This document shows, piece by piece, positions 42,376 to 51,610 of a stretch of 64,000 nucleotides of DNA. Each line of letters starts with the position of its first letter. Position 1 is the first letter of the stretch. Made by a program: the position numbers and the translations under genes. Origin of the DNA: CF-46 sp963760735 (GTDB lineage Bacteria; Chloroflexota; Limnocylindria; Limnocylindrales; CSP1-4); assembly GCA_963760735.1 (NCBI GenBank), contig CAVXEB010000007.1:248001-312000 (forward strand). Direction: 5' to 3'. The notes beneath the pieces are model-generated. The model had not been told where the DNA came from, searched no databases, and was given only the letters and a program-made list of their open reading frames with translations.

Positions 42376-44544
42376 TCATTCGTCCTCGCCGCGGCCGAAC
42401 GACAGGCGGTAGAGCACGATGAAGCTGACGACCAGCGTCACCCCGAAGGCGATCATCGCCGCGTAGGCCACGCCGAGATACTGCGACAGACTCGGCTGGA
42501 GCAGGATGGCCATCACGATCGCGGTCCCGATCAGCTGGCCGACGACGATCAACCCGATGGTCGCCTGTCGTCCCACGGCGCCGACCTTCGCGATCGATCG
42601 ACCGAGGTCGGAGGTGTCGACCTCGACGACGAGCTTGCCGCGGTTCAGGACGTCCAGCCATTTCAGCAGTGACTCGTCAAGTGACGGTGCGCGACGGGCC
42701 AGCTCCTTGCCGATCCGGATCGCCCGACTCTGCGCCTCCTTCAGGACGCGGTCCGGCTCGAGCGCCGCCATCAGGGCGATGCGCGCCTCCTCCACCGCAG
42801 CGGCCCCGAGATCGAGGTCGAACGACAGCTGCCGGGCCGTGTCCTCGGCCTGGACGACCGCCTTGACCGCGAGCGTCAGCTGGCCGTCGAGGCGGAGCCC
42901 GTTCTCGAAGGCCGCCCCGAGAAGCGCCCCGAGCGCGCTGCCGATCGAGTCGGCCAGGCCGTAGACGAGGTACTGGCGGGCGAGTCGGTCGATCCCGGCC
43001 CGGAACGCCGCTTCGTCGAAGGACGTCGAGGGCTCTCCCAGGGCGATCAGGCTGTCGGCGATCCCCGGGATGTCGACCTCTCGGACGGCGTAGATGAGGC
43101 CGAGCAGGTCGACCCGCTGCTCCGTGCTCAGCTGTCCGACGAGACCGAGGTCGAGCAGCACGACCTGTCCGGTCGCCGGAACGACGAGGACATTGCCCGC
43201 ATGCGGATCGCCATGGAAGAAGCCGTCGATGAGCACCTGCTTGATGATCGCCCGCATGAACGTCGACCCGATCTCGGCTGGATCGAGGCCGGCTTCCCGA
43301 AGACCGTCGAGGTCCGTGATCCGGATCCCCTGGACGAACTCCATGGTCAGCACGCGGCTGGACGATCGGTCCTCATCGACCACCGGGATGTGGATCAACT
43401 CGAACCGGGCCATCCCGTCGGCAAGCCGACGGGCGTGATAGGCCTCGTTGCGATAGTCCAGCTCCTCGAGAACCCCGGCGGCGAACTCGGCGACGATGGC
43501 CCGGATGCTCATCTTCCGGGCCACCGCGAACGTCCGCTCGGCCGTCTTCGCGATCTCCTGCGCGACGCCGAGGTCGGCCTTCGTCTTCGCCACGATCCTC
43601 GGTCGCTGGACCTTGACCGCGACCGTCGTTCCGTCGGGAAGCGTGGCGCGATGCACCTGGGCGGTCGATGCCGCCGCGACCGGCTGCTCGTCGATCGTGG
43701 CGAACAGCTCCTCGGGCGGTCGGCCCAGCTCCGACATGATCACCCCGCGAGCCTCGGGCCACGGAAAGGGCTCGGCGTCCGAGCGCAACCGCGCCAGCTC
43801 GGTCGTCCACTCCGGGGGGAGCACGTCCGTCCGGCTCGCCATCATCTGCCCGATCTTCACGTAGGTCGGTCCGAGCTGCTGCAGCAGGGCGGCAACCCGC
43901 TGTGGGGCGCTCTCGTCGTCGGCCAGCCGCACGTCGCCCAGGACGTGACGCTCGAACCAGCGCCGCGAGCTGCCGATCGGCGTGCCCTCGAACGCGATGT
44001 CGATGCTCGTCTGGTACAGGGCCTCATAGACCTGCTGAAGGCGGAGGTTCTCGATGATCGCGTTCCGTCGCGGCGTCGGCAGCGACTCGAGGACGGTCCA
44101 CAGCGAGCCTCCCGCGGGCTCGCCGATCTGTGGCCGGTCGAGGCCGAGCAACGCGTCCGCGACCACCGATCCCAGCGTGAACAGCACCGCGACGAGCACG
44201 AGCCAGAGGGGCTGCGGGTCGGCAAGCACGGCGATCTCGATGGGCGAGAGCCGTGTGGTCAGGGCGATCGTCAGCGCGGTGATGACGATGACGAACAACC
44301 CGAGCGTCGAGAAGATCAGGCGCCCGAAGAGCGCCACGAGGACCGGCCGGACGATCCGGTTGATGACGACGAAGATCGCACCCCAGAGGAGGTAGGCGAG
44401 CGGGCCCGACCCGACCGGTTGGACGATCGGAACTGATTCCTGGCCGAACGGGAACGGCTGGGTGACATGGATGAGGCTGAGCAGGAAGACGACCGCGATG
44501 GCGATCAGCCCATCGATGAAAGCGTGGATGAGGAATCGGCGCAC
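42376..44544 (-). CDS. ABC1/UbiB-family kinase with N-terminal YvlD/holin-like membrane domain
   Basis: 722 residues, GTG start with GAGGGAG close upstream. Residues about 1-130 form four membrane helices resembling the YvlD/phage-holin-4 family (YLLWGAIFVVINRIVRPVLV, STLGLFVIVITALTIAL). The atypical kinase domain follows: KxGQ motif in GPTYVKIGQMMASRTD, Ala-rich loop AAASTAQVHRATL, VAVKVQRP lysine, FFHGDPHAGNVLV and VVLLDLGLVGQ. Two C-terminal helices (about 655-715) anchor it again, as in UbiB. ABC1 proteins support quinone or isoprenoid-lipid metabolism through ATPase-like activity. The membrane-domain fusion is not the common arrangement. Confidence 0.9.
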   Translation of the reverse strand: MRRFLIHAFIDGLIAIAVVFLLSLIHVTQPFPFGQESVPIVQPVGSGPLAYLLWGAIFVVINRIVRPVLVALFGRLIFSTLGLFVIVITALTIALTTRLSPIEIAVLADPQPLWLVLVAVLFTLGSVVADALLGLDRPQIGEPAGGSLWTVLESLPTPRRNAIIENLRLQQVYEALYQTSIDIAFEGTPIGSSRRWFERHVLGDVRLADDESAPQRVAALLQQLGPTYVKIGQMMASRTDVLPPEWTTELARLRSDAEPFPWPEARGVIMSELGRPPEELFATIDEQPVAAASTAQVHRATLPDGTTVAVKVQRPRIVAKTKADLGVAQEIAKTAERTFAVARKMSIRAIVAEFAAGVLEELDYRNEAYHARRLADGMARFELIHIPVVDEDRSSSRVLTMEFVQGIRITDLDGLREAGLDPAEIGSTFMRAIIKQVLIDGFFHGDPHAGNVLVVPATGQVVLLDLGLVGQLSTEQRVDLLGLIYAVREVDIPGIADSLIALGEPSTSFDEAAFRAGIDRLARQYLVYGLADSIGSALGALLGAAFENGLRLDGQLTLAVKAVVQAEDTARQLSFDLDLGAAAVEEARIALMAALEPDRVLKEAQSRAIRIGKELARRAPSLDESLLKWLDVLNRGKLVVEVDTSDLGRSIAKVGAVGRQATIGLIVVGQLIGTAIVMAILLQPSLSQYLGVAYAAMIAFGVTLVVSFIVLYRLSFGRGEDE

Positions 44545-44666
44545 GACACTCCCTCTCGGCGCCAGACGTGGTCGCCAGTGGCGTCAGCGTAATCCGAAGG
44601 AGCCGGCGCAGTCGGCGTGCCGCACGTCGGATCCGGCCGCGACAGGGATCCTGCCGGCGTCCGGAC

Positions 44667-45230
44667 TCAGTGGTTGAACCAGTCCGTCGTGTCGATCTGG
44701 CCGGCCTCCTCGTCGAGCTCCGCGCGACGCGACTTCGCGTCCGGCTCGCTGACCCGGGCGCGTTTCCGGTTGCCGGCAGACTCCGTCGCCCCGGACCAGT
44801 GCTCCTCGGCGAGCAGCCCGTTGATCGCGTCGATGTAGGCCTCGATCGAGGCGGCGATGATGTTCGTCGAGGTCACCTCGCCGACGTAGCGGCCGGTGCC
44901 GCGGGCGCCCTCGGCCGACTTCGGCGGGGCGATCGCGACGGTGACCCGGCCCGCGGCGTCCGGTCCCTCCGCCACGGCGTGGACATCGTACGAAAGCAGG
45001 TGCGGGTGACCGGTCAGGACGCCGACGATGGCGCTGTCGACCGCCCGGAAGAGCGCGTCCACCGCACCGTTGCCCTCCGCCGCGGCCTCCCACTGGTGGT
45101 CTCCGGCGGCGATGACGACCGCGCCGCGGCTGTTCGCGTTCGATCCGGACGTCACGGTCCAGCGAGCCAAATGGAGCGTGTCGGCAGGGTCCGTTGTCGG
45201 GCGCGTCGATGGGTTCGGGGTCGTGGTCAT
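44667..45230 (-). CDS. free-standing LeuA-type dimerisation/regulatory domain protein
   Basis: 187 residues from ATG 45230, five bases after the cimA stop. It consists almost only of the alpha-isopropylmalate synthase C-terminal regulatory domain: WTVTSGSNANSRGAVVIAA, AAAEGNGAVDALFRAVDSAI and VGEVTSTNIIAASIEAYIDA with INGLL. A short charged tail follows. There is no TIM barrel, so it cannot be a synthase by itself. The same domain closes both CimA and LeuA in this operon, where it binds isoleucine or leucine for feedback inhibition. A separate copy translated just after CimA may form mixed dimers with one of the synthases or act as an amino-acid sensor. This is inference from order and domain content. 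Confidence 0.8.
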   Translation of the reverse strand: MTTTPNPSTRPTTDPADTLHLARWTVTSGSNANSRGAVVIAAGDHQWEAAAEGNGAVDALFRAVDSAIVGVLTGHPHLLSYDVHAVAEGPDAAGRVTVAIAPPKSAEGARGTGRYVGEVTSTNIIAASIEAYIDAINGLLAEEHWSGATESAGNRKRARVSEPDAKSRRAELDEEAGQIDTTDWFNH

Positions 45231-45235
45231 GCGGG

Positions 45236-46921
45236 TTACCTCCCGGTCGTCGACGTCGCCGCCGGGGTCGCCGACGTCGTCGTGAAGTGCCGTTCGTCGC
45301 GGCGGCGGAGCTCCGCGCCGGATTTCCAGATCGCGTACTCGAGCGAGTCGGCGAGGGCCACCGCCGACGCCGCGATGATGTTCGTGTCGCTGCCCATCGT
45401 CGACCACTCGCGCGTGCCGTCCGACGAGTCGATGATCACCCGGGTCCGTGCCGCGGTCGCGGAGTCGCCGTCGAGGATCCGGACCTTGTAGTCGTACAGG
45501 TGGACGTCGTCGAGCTGGGGGTAGAACGCCCGGAGCGCCTTGCGGAGCGCCGCGTCGAGGGCGTTGACCGGGCCGTTGCCGTCGGCGGCCGTGTGGAGGA
45601 CCTCGCCGTCGACCTCGACCTTGACCGTCGCCTCGGCGAGCAGCTCCTGACCCGCCCGCTGCTCGACGAGGCAGGTGTAGTCGACGATCCGGAACGGCGC
45701 CGCGTAGTCCGCCTGGTGGCGGCGGATCAGGAGCTCGAAGCTCGCCTCCGCGCCCTCGAACGCGAGGCCCTCGCTCTCGAGCTGCTTCACGAGCTGGCTG
45801 AGGACCTTGGGGTCGACGACGCCGTCGAGCTGGTGGCCGAGCTGCTCGGCGCGGATCCGCGTGTTGGCCTTGCCGCCAAGCTCGCTCACCACGAGCCGGC
45901 CCTGGTTGCCGACGAGCGTCGGGTCGATGTGCTGGTAGCTCCGCTCGACCTTCGCGACGGCGGCGCCGTGGACCCCGCCCTTGTGGGCAAAGGCGGACCG
46001 GCCGACGTACGGCTGCCAGTCGTTCGGGTTGACGTTGGCGATCTCGGCGACGGACCGGCTCAGCTCGGTCAGGCCCTCGAGGGCACCGCCGCCCGGCGGG
46101 ACGAGGGCGTGGTCGGTCTTCAGGGCGAGGTTGGCCAGGATGGACACCATGTTCGCGTTTCCGGCCCGCTCGCCGTAGCCGTTGATCGTGGCCTGGACGT
46201 GACGGACCCCGGCGGCGACCGCGGCGAGGGAGTTCGCGACCGCGAGCTCCGCGTCGTTGTGGGTGTGGATCCCCCACTCGACCGGGGCGCTCGCGGCCTC
46301 CGGATCGGCCTCGAGCGACGATCGGACGTCGTCGACGATCGCGACGAGCTCGTTCGTCAGGGTCCCGCCGTTCGTGTCGCACAGGACAAGCGTCCGGGCG
46401 CCCGCCTGGCGGGCCGAGCGGAGCGTCGAGAGGGCGTAGTCACGATCGGCCCGATAGCCGTCGAAGAAGTGCTCCGCGTCGTAGACCAGCTCGCGGCCGT
46501 GGTCGACGATGAACCGGACCGAGTCCGCGATCATGTCGAGGTTCTCCTGCGGCGTCGCGCCGAGCACCTCGATCACGTGGAGCAGCCAGCTCTTGCCGAA
46601 GATCGTGACCACGGGCGTCTCGGCGGCGACGAGCTCGCGGAGGTTCGGATCGTCCTCCGGCCGGTTCGAGCGATGGCGGGTCGAGCCGAACGCCGCCAGC
46701 CGCGCCGTCTGCCAGGTCATCGTCCGGGCGGCCTTGAAGAACTCGATGTCCTTCGGGTTCGAGCCGGGCCAGCCGCCCTCGATGTAGGGCATCCCGTACT
46801 CGTCGAGCATCCGGGCGACGCGCAGCTTGTCGGCGAGGCTGAGGGTGATGTTCTCGCCTTGGGTGCCATCCCGGAGGGTCGTGTCGTAGAGGGTGACGGG
46901 GTGGGTCGATGGGGTGGTCAT
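45236..46921 (-). CDS. cimA: (R)-citramalate synthase
   Basis: 561 residues, ATG start. DRE-TIM metallolyase with LYDTTLRDGTQGENITLSLA, YIEGGWPGSNPKDIEFF (a pattern distinguishing CimA from LeuA), LVLCDTNGGT, GIHTHNDAELAVANSLAA (metal-binding histidines) and GYGERAGNANMVSI. The linker and the LeuA-type regulatory domain occupy about 420-540 (ADGNGPVNALDAALRKAL, SDTNIIAASAVALADSLEYA). It condenses acetyl-CoA and pyruvate to citramalate, giving a threonine-independent route to 2-ketobutyrate and isoleucine, using leuB and leuCD for the next steps. A Thr-rich tail ends the protein. 37 bases after leuB. Confidence 0.93.
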   Translation of the reverse strand: MTTPSTHPVTLYDTTLRDGTQGENITLSLADKLRVARMLDEYGMPYIEGGWPGSNPKDIEFFKAARTMTWQTARLAAFGSTRHRSNRPEDDPNLRELVAAETPVVTIFGKSWLLHVIEVLGATPQENLDMIADSVRFIVDHGRELVYDAEHFFDGYRADRDYALSTLRSARQAGARTLVLCDTNGGTLTNELVAIVDDVRSSLEADPEAASAPVEWGIHTHNDAELAVANSLAAVAAGVRHVQATINGYGERAGNANMVSILANLALKTDHALVPPGGGALEGLTELSRSVAEIANVNPNDWQPYVGRSAFAHKGGVHGAAVAKVERSYQHIDPTLVGNQGRLVVSELGGKANTRIRAEQLGHQLDGVVDPKVLSQLVKQLESEGLAFEGAEASFELLIRRHQADYAAPFRIVDYTCLVEQRAGQELLAEATVKVEVDGEVLHTAADGNGPVNALDAALRKALRAFYPQLDDVHLYDYKVRILDGDSATAARTRVIIDSSDGTREWSTMGSDTNIIAASAVALADSLEYAIWKSGAELRRRDERHFTTTSATPAATSTTGR

Positions 46922-46958
46922 CGGTCTGGTGTCCTGCGTGCGGCGAGGGTCGACGGGG

Positions 46959-48119
46959 TCACGTCCGGGCTGCGGCGGTCGCCCGCGCAGCCTCCGGAAT
47001 CGCGATCCGCTCGACGATCGCCTCGGTCATCCCGATCGTGCCGACGTGCCGGATGTCGGACTCGTCCCCGCCGCCGGGCACGAGGTCGGCGGTCCGGATT
47101 CCGTCGTCCAGGACCATCGCCACCGCCGCCTCGATCGCGCCCGCCGCGTCCTCCCGGCCGAGCGACAGCCGCAGCAGCATCGCCGCGGAGAGGACGGTGC
47201 CGATCGGGTTCGCGAGGTCGCGTCCCGCGATGTCGGGCGCTGACCCGTGGATCGGCTCGTACAGGCCGAACCTTCCGTGGGCCGTCCGGCGTTCGCCGAG
47301 CGACGCCGACGGGAGCATCCCGAGGCTCCCCGCGAGGACCGCCGCCTCGTCGCTGAGGATGTCCCCGAACAGGTTCTCGGTCACGACAACGTCGAAGTCC
47401 GCGGGCCGGCGGACCAGGAGCATCGCGCAGGAGTCGACGAGCTGGTGAGCAAGCACGATCTCCGGGTGCTCGGCGCCGACCTCGTTCGCGACCGATCGCC
47501 ACAACCGCGACGTCGCGAGGACGTTTGCCTTGTCGACGCTCGTCACGTGACCGCGACGGCCCGCAGCGAGCGCGAACGCGAGCTCGACGACCCGTCGGAC
47601 CTCGTGCTCGGAATACCGCATCGTGTCGACGGCGCGGCGCTCGTTGCCGCCCGCCGCGGCCGGCTCCTCGCGCTCGCCGAAGTAGATCCCGCCGGTCAGC
47701 TCGCGGACGATCAGCAGGTCGACGCCCGCGAGGAGCTCCGGGCGCAGCGGCGAGGACGGGATGAGCGCCGGGTGGACGCTGACCGGCCGGAGGTTCGCGT
47801 ACAGCCCGAGCCCGCCGCGCAGGGCGAAGAGCGCCTGCTCGGGACGGACCGGAGCCGACGGGTCGGACCACTCCGGCCCGCCCACCGCGCCGAGGAGGAT
47901 CGCGTCGGCGGCTCCGGCCGCGTCGACGTCCTGCGGCCGGATCGCGACCCCGTACGTGTCGATCGCGATGCCCCCGACGACGAGCTCCGTCCAGTCGACG
48001 ACGAACCCGAATCGTGCGCCGGCCGCGTCGACGACGGACCGCGCCGCCGCGACGACGTCGGGCCCGACCCCGTCACCCGGGATCGTGGCGATGTGGTAGG
48101 TCACGCCTCGGGCGCCCAT
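46959..48119 (-). CDS. leuB: 3-isopropylmalate dehydrogenase
   Basis: 386 residues, ATG start. Isocitrate/isopropylmalate dehydrogenase family: ATIPGDGVGPDV at the N-terminus, substrate loop ALRGGLGLYANLRPVSVHP, IVRELTGGIYFGE, SVDKANVL, VVVTENLFGDILSDEAAVLAG with its metal-binding aspartates, and YEPIHGSAPDIAGRDLANPIGT for NAD. It oxidatively decarboxylates 3-isopropylmalate in leucine synthesis and methylmalate in the citramalate route. It lies 127 bases downstream of leuA, separated by a hairpin at 48224-48240, so its transcription may depend on read-through. Confidence 0.95.
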   Translation of the reverse strand: MGARGVTYHIATIPGDGVGPDVVAAARSVVDAAGARFGFVVDWTELVVGGIAIDTYGVAIRPQDVDAAGAADAILLGAVGGPEWSDPSAPVRPEQALFALRGGLGLYANLRPVSVHPALIPSSPLRPELLAGVDLLIVRELTGGIYFGEREEPAAAGGNERRAVDTMRYSEHEVRRVVELAFALAAGRRGHVTSVDKANVLATSRLWRSVANEVGAEHPEIVLAHQLVDSCAMLLVRRPADFDVVVTENLFGDILSDEAAVLAGSLGMLPSASLGERRTAHGRFGLYEPIHGSAPDIAGRDLANPIGTVLSAAMLLRLSLGREDAAGAIEAAVAMVLDDGIRTADLVPGGGDESDIRHVGTIGMTEAIVERIAIPEAARATAAART

Positions 48120-48223
48120 TGACGATGCCGGAGCGGCATGACGTCCTCGTCGAGTAGGCGTGATCGGGCGCGGAGGGCGCGGGATCCCCCACGCTCGGGT
48201 CGACTTCCATTCCGGGGCAGCAT

Positions 48224-48240
48224 CGGTCGGGGGCCGACCG
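48224..48240 (-). terminator. short hairpin between leuA and leuB
   Basis: Perfect cggtcgg/ccgaccg stem with a GGG (CCC) loop, 6 bases after the leuA stop. No T-run follows. It could reduce expression of the distal leuB-cimA part or protect the upstream mRNA end. Confidence 0.45.
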
Positions 48241-48246
48241 TGCCGC

Positions 48247-49862
48247 TCACGGGAGGTCCTCGGCCGTGCGACGCCCGACGAACGCCACGTCGACGCCGTT
48301 GATCTCGGCGCCGTGGAGCTTGTTCACCGCGACGAGATAGCCGTCGATCGAGGCCTCGATGATGTTCGTCGATAACCCGTGACCCGAGACGACCAGCGCG
48401 CCCGGCCCCTCGTCCGACGATCGCCGGCATCGGACCAGGACCTGGCCCTGGGCGTCCTCGCCGGCCGAGACGGCCTTGATCTCCCACTCGGTCAGGACCG
48501 GATGCCAGCCGAGGACCGGCTGGATCGCCTCGTCCACCGCGGAGTAGAGGGCATCGACCGGGCCGTTTCCCGTCGCCTCCGCCGTCCGGTCTTCGCCCCG
48601 GACCGTGAGCGTCACCGTGCCGGTCGCGTTGCCGCCATGTGACGAGGTCACGCTCCAGCCGATCAGGTCGACCGACGCCGGGACCTCCGATGCCCGCTGC
48701 TCGACGAGCGCGAGGAGGTCCTGGTCGGTGACCTCCTTCTTGGCGTCGGCGAGCGCGATCGCCTGGCGGTAGATCACCTCGAGGGCCTCGCCGTCGAGGT
48801 CGTGGCCCAGCTCGTGGAGCTTGCCCTGGAGGCCCTTCCGCCCGGACAGCTTGCCGATCGTCAGCTGGCTGCCAGCGAGCCCGACCGATTGCGGGGTCAT
48901 GATCTCGTAGGTCAGCGGGTTCTTGATCACCCCGTCCTGGTGGATTCCGGACTCGTGGGCGAAGGCGTTGCCGCCGACGATCGCCTTGTTCGGCTGGATT
49001 GCGAACCCGGTCAGGTAGCTGACGAGGCGCGATGCGGCGGTGATCTGCTCGGTCTGGACGCCGCTGACGAGGTCCGGGAACTGAGTCGGCCGGGTCCGGA
49101 TCCCCATGACGACCTCCTCGAGGGAGGCGTTGCCGGCGCGCTCGCCGAGGCCGTTGATCGTCACCTCGACCTGGCGCGCACCGGCCTGGACGGCGGCGAG
49201 GGTGTTCGCTGTCGCGAGTCCGAGGTCGTTGTGGCAATGGACGCTGACGGTCGCGTCGCGACCGACGAGGTCGACGACCTGCCCGACGAGCCCGCCGAAC
49301 TCGGCCGGGATCGCGTAGCCGACCGTGTCCGGGATGTTGACGGTCGACGCACCGGCCTCCACGACCGCCGCGTACACCTTGAGGAGGAAGTCGGTGTCGG
49401 TCCGCGACGCGTCTTCCGCACTGAACTCGATCTCGGCATCGGCGCCGAGCGTCTTCCGGCCGTAGGCCACCCAGCGGACGGCCTCGGCGAGGGCCTCGTC
49501 CCGGGACAGGCGGAGCTTGTGCTTCAGGTGGATGTCGCTCGTCGCGATGAAGACGTGGAGGTGCGGCCGTTCCGCGATCGAGATCGCCTCGACCGCGCGC
49601 TGCGGGTCGCCGTCGCGGCAACGGGCCAGGGCCGCGACCGCGATCCCGCCCTTCGTCTCCTGGGCGATCCGGCGAACGGCCTCGAAGTCGCCCGGCGACG
49701 CGGCCGGGAAGCCCGCCTCGATGACGTCGACCTTCAGGCGGGCGAGCTGGCGGGCGACCTCGAGCTTTTCCGCCGCGGTGAGCCCGGCGCCCGGCGCCTG
49801 CTCCCCGTCGCGGAGGGTCGTGTCGAAGATCCGGACGCTGCCGGCAGGAACGGCGGTGCCGG

Positions 49863-49866
<4 letters not shown>
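48247..49866 (-). CDS. leuA: 2-isopropylmalate synthase
   Basis: 539 residues, ATG overlapping the ilvC stop by four bases. DRE-TIM barrel with IFDTTLRDGEQAPGAGLT, VIEAGFPAASPGDFEAV, SVHCHNDLGLATANTLAA and GLGERAGNASLEEVV, then GGNAFAHESGIHQDGV and a C-terminal regulatory domain (about 400-530; ATGNGPVDALYSAVDEAI, STNIIEASIDGYLVAVN). It condenses acetyl-CoA with 2-ketoisovalerate, the committed step to leucine, and is normally inhibited by leucine at that C-terminal domain. Confidence 0.95.
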
Positions 49867-50932
<1,066 letters not shown>

Positions 50933-50936
<4 letters not shown>

Positions 50937-51610
50937 CGCTTCACGGCCTCCTCGATCGAGCCGGAGCCCCGGCTCATGACCACCGAACCAGTCCGGACCA
51001 GCTCCTTGATTCCGTAGGTGCGCACGAGCGCGACGAACGCGTCGACCTCGCTCTCGGGCCCGGTCACCTCGACGATGACCGACTCGCCTGCGAGATCCAC
51101 GACGCGGCCCTTCGACAGCTCGACCAGCCTGAGGATCTCGCCCCGGTTCGCGTCGGTGGCCCGGATCTTCACGAGCGCCAGCTCCTGGGCAATCACCGGC
51201 TCCGCGGTCACCTCCTGGACCTTCAGCACGTCGATCAGGCGGTAGAGCTGCTTGGCCGCCTGCTCGACCGCGACGTCGTCGCCGTGGAGGGTGATCGTCA
51301 TCCGGCTGATGTCCGGCTGGTCGGTCCGGCTCACCGCGAGCGAGTCGATGTTGAAGTTTCGTGCCCGCATCAGCGACGAGACCCGGTTCAGGACGCCGGG
51401 CTTGTCGAGGACGATCGCGATCAGGGTGTGCCGCCGGGTCTCGCCGCCACCCGGGAGCGCCCGTGGCGGCGGGGCGGCGTGGGCCGGTGACGCGGCCGCG
51501 GCTGCCGGCTGGCGGCCGTTCGTGGGGGCGTCAGCGGTGAGCCGACGATCGCTCTCCGAGGTCGGAGGCTGAGCTCCGCGAGGCCATCCGCCCGAGGATT
51601 CGCCGCTCAC
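50933..51610 (-). CDS. ilvN: acetolactate synthase small (regulatory) subunit
   Basis: 225 residues from GTG 51610, overlapping the ilvB stop (GTGA). The first 58 residues are a Pro/Ala/Gly-rich extension not normally present. The ACT domain follows (RHTLIAIVLDKPGVLNRVSS, RNFNIDSLAVSRTDQPDISR, MTITLHGD), then the second ALS_ss_C domain (ELALVKIRATDANRGEIL, VDLAGESVIVEVTG). It binds valine and confers feedback control on the catalytic subunit. The internal GTG or ATG codons offer no better start, so the extension is probably real, though it may be disordered. Confidence 0.94.

Noticed and set aside
44667..46382. A 571-codon fused protein upstream of the LeuA-domain ORF
   Set aside because: The upstream part is a frame shadow of cimA; ATG 45230 begins the conserved domain.
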